A DNA stretch of 64,000 bases. Origin: an uncultured Actinomyces sp. (GTDB lineage Bacteria > Actinomycetota > Actinomycetes > Actinomycetales > Actinomycetaceae). A program made the position numbers and the translations under genes. The stretch covers positions 40,913 to 104,912 of the forward strand of contig URAS01000010.1 of assembly GCA_900545825.1 (NCBI GenBank). Direction: 5' to 3'. Below the pieces are notes generated by a model that worked only from the letters and a program-made list of their open reading frames with translations, searched no databases and had not been told where the DNA came from. Shown one piece after another: positions 8,219 to 15,363 of this stretch (within the stretch, counting starts at the first letter, position 1; every line of letters starts with the position of its first letter).

Positions 8219-8326
8219 GAAACGCTCACCCAGTCTCGAAACGCTCACCTCAACTGTCAGAACTACCGATTATCGGGCAGCAATGACAATTGAGGTGAGC
8301 GTTTCGCCGATCCGGTGAGCGTTTCG
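8219..8326. repeat. Interspersed palindromic repeat, copy 1
   Basis: A 108-base element built from four copies of GAAACGCTCACC or its complement: two direct copies on the left (8219, 8238) and two inverted copies on the right (8294, 8314). The inner pair forms perfect 17-bp arms, CGAAACGCTCACCTCAA at 8237-8253 and its complement at 8290-8306. The 34-base centre (8255-8288) starts with TGTCA, ends with TGACA and holds the small palindrome CCGATTATCGG. The same centre, in inverted orientation with about five changes, occurs at 24047-24080. It encodes nothing and lies 16 bases after lysA. Confidence 0.88.
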
Positions 8327-8329
8327 CGG

Positions 8330-8866
8330 GTGGTACCCTGCAGTATACGTTGGCGTTTGGCCATTGTCGTCCTCGTCGCAGGCATGGCGTGCCTGACGGG
8401 GTGAGCCGACAATCCGTCAGCGAGCACGGAGTCGGAACCCGCTTCGTCTTCCTTGGCGAGTCCGACAATCACGACGCCCAGCACTGACGCTGAGCAGCTT
8501 GCCGTTGAGATCCACAAGAACCCCCGAAAGGGCGGGATCGAGGAGTACTTTGCGAACTCAGCCGGTTTGCAGCTCAGGAACGTCGACGGCACGTGGTCGT
8601 CCTTTGTCGCGCTCGAGCGGGAGATCCCGGTCAACTGGTCTCAAACGGGCAGGCTGACGATTAACTCCGTATGTAATGACGCGTCGGGGACGTTCGCGCT
8701 CTATCGCGCCGGGAAGAACATCGCCGAGGGTCCCTGCGGCCCGGGGCAGCTCAACACCTTCCAGTTCCCGAAGGACAGTTCGGGGAAGGCGGAAGTTCTG
8801 TCGTTCACCATCACCCACGCCACCCGAGCCGAGGTCGCGGCCTTCGCCGAACCGGCCGCCCCGTGA
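8330..8866 (+). pseudogene. Lipoprotein gene with a stop codon at the lipobox cysteine
   Basis: Read from GTG 8330, the frame encodes a lipoprotein signal: basic RWR, hydrophobic LAIVVLVAGMACLTG, and then TGA at 8402-8404 exactly where the lipobox cysteine (TGC) should stand. The same frame then continues without a stop for 154 codons as ADNPSASTESEP, a Ser/Thr/Pro-rich linker typical of mature lipoproteins, and a folded domain with YFANSAGLQLRN and a C...C pair (VCNDASG, GPCGPG). One base change, TGC to TGA, explains the break. A shorter frame from TTG 8453 would lack any export signal. The start abuts repeat copy 1, so the original promoter may be lost. Function unknown. Confidence 0.55.
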
Positions 8867-9763
8867 GGTTGCGCGTGCTGCGCTGCATGTCGAAGTGCAC
8901 CGCTTTGCGTTCCGTGTTCGCACGGGCGACGACAGGCTGATCGTCCTACCGGTATATCTGCGGGGGATACGGGGTGCGGGCCTCGACGGGAGGGGGAGGG
9001 GCGGGCGGGACGGCCTGATAGGTGCAGGTTCAGGCGGTCGTTGGAAGAAAACGTTCGGTTGCGAGAGTGCACTTGCGAGGTTGGCGAGCGACTCATCCGC
9101 CAAGAGGGCGGGGTTCTTTGCCATCCTCAGGAGGAGTGACTGCATCACCTCGGGCGGGATCTGTTGGACGGCTGCCGCGACGTCGTCATAGCCGCCGGCG
9201 CCGACGATCCGTGCAGAGCTCACCATGTGGAGCTGCTCATCGCTAAAGGCTCGGGCCGCCGAGCTGGCAATGAGGCGCGCCATCGCTTCCTCGCGAGACA
9301 TGGCCGGCCGTTCATCGGGTTCGATAGCGGTCTTTTCGGCGTCAGGCGCCGCATTCGTCTCGACGCTGGCCGGTTCGATGGTGGGCTGATCATGTTGACT
9401 GCCCTGGTGAATCCACGGGACCCGCTTCTGCACCTTTGCAGAACCCGATTCGTGCCACCATCTCTTGACATATGGCGCGGCCTTGACGCCAGCGATCCCA
9501 AGTGCTGCGCCGAAGGCTATCCCAATGAGCGCTACCAGGGCGTCGCTCCCGTCGTCTTCGCGGCGGGACTCAGACGTGACGAAGGTATTGCTGTACGACT
9601 CGTCGTCCTCTTCAGTGAGAGGCTCGTCCTCGGGAATAAAACGGGCATGGCCTTTGAGCTTCCCGTCCTCGTCATAGAGATTCTGGTGATAGGAGCCATC
9701 GCTTCGGTGCCCGGGTGTGCCGACGGAGTCATCCCACTCAAAGCGGCCGTACTGTCTGCCCAC
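8558..9763 (-). CDS. Hypothetical single-pass membrane protein, C-terminal frame doubtful
   Basis: The open frame has 401 codons from GTG 9763. The trustworthy part is the first 245 residues. It starts with GRQYGRFEWDD and an HQNLYD...GKLKGHARFIPED segment, followed by an acidic stretch. Then come one membrane helix (ALVALIGIAFGAALGIAGVKAAPYV), a linker, and a helical domain around residues 150-235. The last 100 codons lie antisense to the lipoprotein gene and look spurious. One base shift near 9030 would lead instead to a short proline-rich tail ending at the TAG complementary to 8946-8948, so the real gene is probably 8946-9763 with a frameshift. Family not recognised. It stands opposite hom and interrupts the lysA-hom order. 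Confidence 0.5.
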   Translation of the reverse strand: MGRQYGRFEWDDSVGTPGHRSDGSYHQNLYDEDGKLKGHARFIPEDEPLTEEDDESYSNTFVTSESRREDDGSDALVALIGIAFGAALGIAGVKAAPYVKRWWHESGSAKVQKRVPWIHQGSQHDQPTIEPASVETNAAPDAEKTAIEPDERPAMSREEAMARLIASSAARAFSDEQLHMVSSARIVGAGGYDDVAAAVQQIPPEVMQSLLLRMAKNPALLADESLANLASALSQPNVFFQRPPEPAPIRPSRPPLPLPSRPAPRIPRRYTGRTISLSSPVRTRNAKRCTSTCSAARATSRGGRFGEGRDLGSGGVGDGERQNFRLPRTVLRELEGVELPRAAGTLGDVLPGAIERERPRRVITYGVNRQPARLRPVDRDLPLERDKGRPRAVDVPELQTG

Positions 9764-10028
9764 GGTGAAATCCTATGTGGATGGCCACTTTCCGGTGGTG
9801 GGAAGAGTGTGCGATTTCTGTGCGGGGGCGGCAATCTTCGGGACGCGTGGACAACCGGATGTCGATTCAACCTGTCGGGATTTCCGACAACTTGGCCCCG
9901 AGGCCCAACGCTTCGCTTCTGGGGACTCTGGTCACGTTGTCCGTATGGCAGCGGCGTCCTCGCCACGAGGGCGTCTTCGGTAGGCTTAAGGGCACCGAAA
10001 CAACCTTTTACCGATAGGCGAGGAGCCC

Positions 10029-11324
10029 ATGAGCCAGTCCACTGTCACGATCGCGGTCCTGGGATGCGGAACCGTCGGCAGCCAGGTCGTTCGCCTGCTG
10101 GGCGAACGCGGCGACGACTACGCGGCCCGTTGCGGCGCCGAACTCAACGTCATCGGCATCGCCGTGCGCGACGTCGAGGCGCCCCGGCCCGACTTCATCG
10201 ACCGGCAACTGTTGACCACGGATGCCGAGGCGCTGATCGACCGCGCCGACATCGTCATCGAACTCATCGGCGGCATCGAGCCGGCGCGCACATACGTCCT
10301 GCGCGCGCTGAACCGCGGCTGCTCGGTCGTCACCGGCAACAAGGCGCTGCTCGCCACCCACGGTCCCGAACTCTTCGACGCGGCACGCGAGGCCGATGCG
10401 GACTTCTACTTCGAGGCCGCCGTCGCCGGCGCCGTCCCCGTCGTCTACGGCCTGCGCGAATCCCTCGCGGGCGACCGCGTCGAGGACGTCCTCGGCATCG
10501 TCAACGGGACGACGAACTACATCCTCGACCAGATGACCACCCAGGGCTGGACCTACGACCAGGCATTGGCGAAGGCCCAGGAGCTCGGCTACGCCGAGGC
10601 CGACCCGACCGCCGACGTCGACGGGCTGGACGCGGCCGCGAAATGCGCGATCCTCGCGTCCCTGGCCTTCCACACGCGCGTCGGCATCGACGACGTGTCG
10701 GTCACCGGCATCCGCTCCATCACGCCGGAGGACATCCGGGCCGCGGGCGCCGCGAACTCCCAGATCAAGCTGCTGGCCCACGCCCACCGCGTCCAGCGCG
10801 CAGACGGCGAGGCCGTGTCCGTGCGTGTCGCCCCGACGCTCGTCGCCAACGACAACCCGCTGGCCAGCGTCTCCGGCGCGTTTAACGCCGTCGTTATCGA
10901 CTCCGAAGCCGCAGGTCGGCTGATGTTTTACGGGCAGGGTGCCGGCGGTGTCCAGACCGCCTCGGCCGTGCTTTCGGACGTCGTCGCCGCGGCCACCCAC
11001 GTCGCCCACGGCGGCTCGGCGCCGCACGAGTCGACGTACGAGTCCCTGCCGATCCTGCCGGCCAGCGAGACGACCTCGGAGTTCCACATCCGCCTGGCCG
11101 TCGCCGACCGCACCGGCGTCCTCGCCGAGGTCGCGGGCATCTTCGCCGAGCACGGCATCTCGATCGCCGCGGTCAGCCAAACCTACGAGGCAGACGCCAG
11201 CCTGCCGACTTTGACCATCACCACCCACGCCACCAGCCGGTCGTCGATCGACACCGCGCTGGCTGATCTGCACAACACGTCCAGCGTCGACCGCGTCATC
11301 GCGGTCATGAACAAGGAGGCCTAA
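10029..11324 (+). CDS. hom: Homoserine dehydrogenase with ACT domain
   Basis: A 431-residue enzyme that reduces aspartate semialdehyde to homoserine, the branch to threonine and methionine. It has the nucleotide loop LGCGTVG (residues 11-17), the homoserine dehydrogenase core with GIVNGTTNYIL and the EADPTADVDGLDAAAK substrate/catalytic stretch, and a C-terminal ACT domain (about 352-431), which suggests feedback control by an amino acid. The ribosome site GGCGAGGAG precedes ATG 10029. A -10-like TAGGCT at 9981 gives the gene its own likely promoter, as expected after the insertion that separates it from lysA. thrC follows after 3 bases. Confidence 0.95.
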   Translation: MSQSTVTIAVLGCGTVGSQVVRLLGERGDDYAARCGAELNVIGIAVRDVEAPRPDFIDRQLLTTDAEALIDRADIVIELIGGIEPARTYVLRALNRGCSVVTGNKALLATHGPELFDAAREADADFYFEAAVAGAVPVVYGLRESLAGDRVEDVLGIVNGTTNYILDQMTTQGWTYDQALAKAQELGYAEADPTADVDGLDAAAKCAILASLAFHTRVGIDDVSVTGIRSITPEDIRAAGAANSQIKLLAHAHRVQRADGEAVSVRVAPTLVANDNPLASVSGAFNAVVIDSEAAGRLMFYGQGAGGVQTASAVLSDVVAAATHVAHGGSAPHESTYESLPILPASETTSEFHIRLAVADRTGVLAEVAGIFAEHGISIAAVSQTYEADASLPTLTITTHATSRSSIDTALADLHNTSSVDRVIAVMNKEA

Positions 11325-11327
11325 GCC

Positions 11328-12428
11328 ATGGCACACCAGTGGAGGGGACTGCTCGCCGAATACGCCGAGCGACTGCCGCTTTCCGACGACGACACGGTGA
11401 TTACGCTGGGCGAGGGCGGTACGCCGCTCGTCAAGTCGGATCAGCTGAGTGACGAGGTCGGCTCCGAGGTCTACATCAAGGTCGAGGGCATGAACCCGAC
11501 CGGTTCGTTCAAGGACCGCGGCATGACGATGGCGATGACGAAGGTCGCGTCGTCGAACATGAAGATGGTCGCGTGTGCGTCGACGGGGAACACGTCGGCG
11601 TCGGCGGCCGCCTATGCCACCCGTGCGGGCCTGGACTGCGCGGTCGTCCTCCCCGCCGGCAAGATCGCGGCCGGCAAGCTGGCCCAGGCGATCGTCCACG
11701 GCGCTAAGCTCATCGCCGTCGACGGTAACTTCGACGACTGCCTGCGCATCGTCCGCGAGCTCACCGAAACTTACCCGGTCGCCCTCGTTAACTCGATCAA
11801 CCCCTACCGCCTCCAGGGTCAAAAGACCGCGGCATTCGAGGTCGTCGACGCCCTCGGCGATGCCCCGGACATCCACGTCCTCCCCGTCGGCAACGCCGGC
11901 AACATCTCGGCGTACTGGATGGGGTACTGCGAATACACCGGCCACACGACCGAGGCGTCGATCGACGATACGGCGACGAAGCTCAAGCCCGTCGCGACCC
12001 GCACCCCGCACATGTGGGGCGTCCAGGCCGCCGGCGCCGCCCCGTTCGTCAAGGGCGAGCCCGTCGAAAACCCCGAGACGATCGCCACGGCGATCCGCAT
12101 CGGCAACCCCGCGTCGTGGGACTATGCGGTCGCCGCCCGTGACGACTCGAACGGCCTCATCACGTGCGTCACCGACGCCCAGATCCTCGACGCCCAGGCC
12201 CTGCTGGCCGCCCAGACCGGCGTGTTCTGCGAGCCGGCCTCGGCCGCCTCGGTTGCGGGCCTGCGGATGCTCGCCGAAGCCGGCAAGGTTCCTGCCGGGG
12301 CGACGATCGTCTGCACGGTCACCGGCAACGGCCTCAAGGACACGGCGACCGCCCTCGGCGACCGCACGGTCGATCCCGAGGTCATTGCCCCCACCCTCGA
12401 GGCCGCCGTCGCGGCGTTGGGACTGTAG
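11328..12428 (+). CDS. thrC: Threonine synthase
   Basis: A 366-residue PLP enzyme of fold type II. K62 in NPTGSFKDRGM is the PLP lysine, and VGNAGNISAYW and the C-terminal VTGNGLKD are the phosphate-binding and cofactor loops. It converts O-phospho-homoserine to threonine. It lies 3 bases after hom and 5 before thrB, so the three genes form one translational unit. The length matches the short actinobacterial ThrC class rather than the longer enterobacterial form. Confidence 0.95.
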   Translation: MAHQWRGLLAEYAERLPLSDDDTVITLGEGGTPLVKSDQLSDEVGSEVYIKVEGMNPTGSFKDRGMTMAMTKVASSNMKMVACASTGNTSASAAAYATRAGLDCAVVLPAGKIAAGKLAQAIVHGAKLIAVDGNFDDCLRIVRELTETYPVALVNSINPYRLQGQKTAAFEVVDALGDAPDIHVLPVGNAGNISAYWMGYCEYTGHTTEASIDDTATKLKPVATRTPHMWGVQAAGAAPFVKGEPVENPETIATAIRIGNPASWDYAVAARDDSNGLITCVTDAQILDAQALLAAQTGVFCEPASAASVAGLRMLAEAGKVPAGATIVCTVTGNGLKDTATALGDRTVDPEVIAPTLEAAVAALGL

Positions 12429-12433
12429 ATCTC

Positions 12434-13330
12434 ATGCAACTCGCTCACCGCGCCGCCCGCGTCAAAGTGCCCGCCACCTCGGCGAACCTGGGGCCTGGCT
12501 ACGACTCGATGGGTCTCGCCCTCGCCGTCTACGACGAGGTGAGCGTCACCGCCATCGACGGCCCCACGACGGTGTCCGTCGAGGGTGCCGGCGCCGGCCA
12601 GGTGCCGACCGACGACTCGCACCTGGTCGTCCAGGCGCTGCGCCTGGGCCTCGACGCAGCCGGCTGCCCGCTGAAGGGCGTCGACATGCACTGCCATAAC
12701 CGGATCCCCCACTCGCGGGGGATGGGGTCGTCGGCGTCGGCGATCGTCGCTGGCCTCGCGCTGGCGCAGGCGCTGGCGGGGCCGGAGCAGCTGAGCGACG
12801 CCGACATCCTCACGTTGGGCACGCGCATGGAGGGGCACCCGGACAACGTCGCGCCCGCCGTCTACGGCGGCATCACCGTCGCGTGGTCCGAGGACGGCGA
12901 GGCCCGCTGTCTCAGGCTGGATCCGCCCGCCGACCTCGTCCTCACGGTGTTTGTTCCGTCGGTGCGTCTCGGTACCGCCCAGGCGCGCGCCCTGTTGCCC
13001 GAGAAGGTTCCCCACGCCGACGCGGCGTTCAACGCGTCGCGCGCGGCCCTGCTCGCGGCGTCGCTGGCGACGGGCCGCGGCGACCTGTTTGCCGCCACCG
13101 AAGACCGTCTCCACCAGGCCTATCGCGCCCCCGCGATGACGGGGTCGTACCAGCTCGTGCAGGCGCTGCGTCAGCGCAAAGTCCCCGCGGTGATCTCTGG
13201 GGCTGGGCCGACCGTCCTCGCATTCGGCGAGGTCGACGACGCCGGTCGCCAGATCGGGGCGCAGGCTGGCTTCGAGGTCATGGTTCTGCCGTGCCCAGAA
13301 CGGGGCGTTGAGGCCGAAATCGCCGAGTGA
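12434..13330 (+). CDS. thrB: Homoserine kinase
   Basis: A 298-residue GHMP kinase. Motif 1 is VPATSANLGPGYDSMG near the N-terminus, the ATP loop is PHSRGMGSSASA near residues 94-105, and GAGPTVLAF near residue 256 is the third GHMP motif. It makes O-phospho-homoserine for ThrC. ATG 12434 is five bases past the thrC stop; the longer frame from 12164 lies inside thrC and is rejected. It ends the hom-thrC-thrB unit. Confidence 0.94.
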   Translation: MQLAHRAARVKVPATSANLGPGYDSMGLALAVYDEVSVTAIDGPTTVSVEGAGAGQVPTDDSHLVVQALRLGLDAAGCPLKGVDMHCHNRIPHSRGMGSSASAIVAGLALAQALAGPEQLSDADILTLGTRMEGHPDNVAPAVYGGITVAWSEDGEARCLRLDPPADLVLTVFVPSVRLGTAQARALLPEKVPHADAAFNASRAALLAASLATGRGDLFAATEDRLHQAYRAPAMTGSYQLVQALRQRKVPAVISGAGPTVLAFGEVDDAGRQIGAQAGFEVMVLPCPERGVEAEIAE

Positions 13331-13377
13331 GTGGGGAAGTTCACGCGAGTTCAGTGGTCTTGAACCCGGCAGGTTGG

Positions 13378-13383
13378 TACGCT
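13378..13383 (+). promoter_or_regulatory. -10 box upstream of rho; long leader
   Basis: TACGCT, preceded by TTGG, is a plausible extended -10 element. It would give a leader of about 150 bases before the GTG of rho. The leader carries a direct repeat TTCCCCTGTCT (13435-13445 and 13457-13467) and a small hairpin CCCGG/CCGGG at 13475-13489. C-rich, weakly structured leaders suit Rho autoregulation, which is known for rho genes elsewhere; here it is inference. Confidence 0.4.
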
Positions 13384-13542
13384 TAACGCAGACGACGGGT
13401 TGTTTTGCAAGACCTGGCGCACACCGATGAGTGTTTCCCCTGTCTCTTGGCGATGCTTCCCCTGTCTTCTTATGCCCGGGTTTTCCGGGAATCTTTGTTC
13501 ACGCGCGATTTTGCGCTGCGAAAGTACGTGAAGGAACACTTC

Positions 13543-15252
13543 GTGACATCTCACAATCCATCTGAGCTTGCGTCCATGCGGGTCGGCGAATTGAAGTCGC
13601 TGGCTGCGTCCTTGGGGATTAAGGGCGCGTCGCGCATGCGAAAGGGCGAGCTGACCGAGGCGATCGCCGCGTCATCGCAGGGTGCGCCTCAGACCAAGCC
13701 GGCCAAGCAGGCCGATCAGGCGCCCGAGCAGGCGCCCCGCAAGCCGCGGCGTGCCGCTTCGCGCCCCGCGCAGGCTCCCAGCGAGGACGCGGCGAAGCGT
13801 CCGGACGACCAAGCGGACAGCCACCAGCCGGCGCTCGACATCAAGGCCGCCCTCGCCGCCGACAACGTCCAGGGGGTCGAGAAGGAACCGCACCAGGCTG
13901 TGACGCTCGAGGACATCGAGCTGCCCGACGGTGAGGATCGCCCGAACCGCCGCGAGCGTAAGCGTTCTGGCCGTGACGATCAGAATTCCCGTCGCGGACG
14001 CCGGGGTCGCCGGGGTCGTGACCGCGGGGACCGTCAGGATCGTTCCGATCAGCGTGATAACGGCGATCGTGGCGACCGCGAGCAGGGCCGCGAGCGCGCC
14101 GATCAGCGCGACGACGAGATGCTCGTGCCGATCGGTGGTGTCCTCGATATCGAGTCGAACCACGCGTTTGTCCGCACGTCCGGGTTCCACCCGGGACCGA
14201 ACGACGTCTATGTCACGCTGGGGCAGGTGCGTCGGTGGGGGATGCGTCCGGGTGACGCGGTCGTCGGCTATGTGCGTCCGCAGACCGAGCAGCAGGCGAA
14301 TCGTCGCCAGAAGTACAACGCCCTCGTCAAGGTCGAGTCGATTTCGGGCCTGACGGTCGACGAGGCGCGTGAGCGTCCGCAGTTTAAGGACCTGGTCCCG
14401 CTGTACCCGAACGAGCAGCTGCGTCTCGAGACGGGCCCGAAGCCGCTGGCGCCGCGCGTCATTGACATGCTGGCGCCGATCGGTAAGGGCCAGCGTGGCC
14501 TTATCGTGTCGCCGCCGAAGGCCGGCAAGACGATCATTCTCCAGCAGATCGCCCGGGCGATTCACCAGAACAACCCGGAGTGCAAGATCCTCGTCGTCCT
14601 CGTGGACGAGCGTCCGGAAGAGGTCACGGACATGATCCGTACTGTCGACGGCGACATCATCGCGTCGACGTTTGACCGGCCGGCGTCGGATCACACGCGT
14701 GTTGCTGAGCTGGCGATCGAGCGGGCGAAGCGCCTGGTCGAGCTGGGCCACGACGTCGTCGTGCTGCTCGATTCGATCACGCGTCTGGGTCGCGCCTACA
14801 ACCTGGCGGCGCCCGCCTCGGGCCGTATCCTCTCGGGTGGTGTCGACGCGTCGGCGCTGTACCCGCCGAAGCGGTTCTTCGGTGCGGCGCGCAACGTCGA
14901 GAACGGCGGCTCGCTGACGATCCTCGCGACCGCGCTGGTCGAGACGGGGTCGAAGATGGACGAGGTCATCTTCGAGGAGTTCAAGGGCACCGGCAACATG
15001 GAGCTGCGCCTGTCGCGCCAGCTGGCCGACAAGCGGATCTTCCCGGCGGTCGACATGGATGCGTCGTCGACACGTCGCGAAGAACTGCTCATGACCAAGG
15101 AAGAGCTGGCGATCGTGTGGAAGCTGCGGCGCATGCTCGCGGCCCTCGAAACTCAGCAGGCCGCAGAGTTCGTCATCAGCAAGCTCAAGGACACCCAGTC
15201 GAACGCCGAGTTCCTCATGATGCTGTCCAAGATGGGCACGATGCGCGACTAG
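13543..15252 (+). CDS. rho: Transcription termination factor Rho
   Basis: A 569-residue hexameric RNA helicase/ATPase. It starts with the Rho N-terminal helical domain (about residues 5-45, LASMRVGELKSLAASLGI). A long hydrophilic insertion (about 50-185) rich in R, D, G and Q follows, which is typical of actinobacterial Rho. The RNA-binding cold-shock-like domain (about 190-265) comes next, then the ATPase with Walker A SPPKAGKT (K329) and Walker B VVVLLD (D410). GTG 13543 was chosen because AAGGAA lies six bases upstream and the Rho_N domain begins there; the frame stays open to 13405, but that part resembles no Rho sequence. It ends the threonine block and converges on glpD. Confidence 0.95.
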   Translation: MTSHNPSELASMRVGELKSLAASLGIKGASRMRKGELTEAIAASSQGAPQTKPAKQADQAPEQAPRKPRRAASRPAQAPSEDAAKRPDDQADSHQPALDIKAALAADNVQGVEKEPHQAVTLEDIELPDGEDRPNRRERKRSGRDDQNSRRGRRGRRGRDRGDRQDRSDQRDNGDRGDREQGRERADQRDDEMLVPIGGVLDIESNHAFVRTSGFHPGPNDVYVTLGQVRRWGMRPGDAVVGYVRPQTEQQANRRQKYNALVKVESISGLTVDEARERPQFKDLVPLYPNEQLRLETGPKPLAPRVIDMLAPIGKGQRGLIVSPPKAGKTIILQQIARAIHQNNPECKILVVLVDERPEEVTDMIRTVDGDIIASTFDRPASDHTRVAELAIERAKRLVELGHDVVVLLDSITRLGRAYNLAAPASGRILSGGVDASALYPPKRFFGAARNVENGGSLTILATALVETGSKMDEVIFEEFKGTGNMELRLSRQLADKRIFPAVDMDASSTRREELLMTKEELAIVWKLRRMLAALETQQAAEFVISKLKDTQSNAEFLMMLSKMGTMRD

Positions 15253-15276
15253 TCGGTTTTTCTCGCACCTGACAAA

Positions 15277-15314
15277 GCGGCGGGGCACTCACCTGGTGGT
15301 GGGTGCCCCGCCGC
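15277..15314. terminator. Bidirectional hairpin between rho and glpD
   Basis: A 12-bp perfect outer stem (GCGGCGGGGCAC with its complement), extended by CACC/GGTG around a TGGT-type loop. On the minus strand it is followed by TTTGTC. It sits between two convergent genes. Confidence 0.75.
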
Positions 15315-15363
15315 TGCATGGGCTACCGGGAAAACGGCTGAGAACTGGGTGTTTCGGCTCCTC

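Noticed and set aside
6685..8229. 514-codon open frame antisense to lysA
   Set aside because: A shadow of lysA with biased composition and no domain-like sequence.
8219..8326. CRISPR array suggested by repeated GAAACGCTCACC units
   Set aside because: Only two units per orientation, arranged as inverted pairs with a conserved centre instead of unique spacers, and no cas genes.
10008..12011. 667-codon open frame antisense to hom and thrC
   Set aside because: It spans two well-supported genes on the other strand and shows no recognisable motif.
13405..13542. 46-residue N-terminal extension of Rho
   Set aside because: The frame is open, but the sequence has no Rho similarity and the GTG at 13543 has a good ribosome site right before the Rho_N domain.
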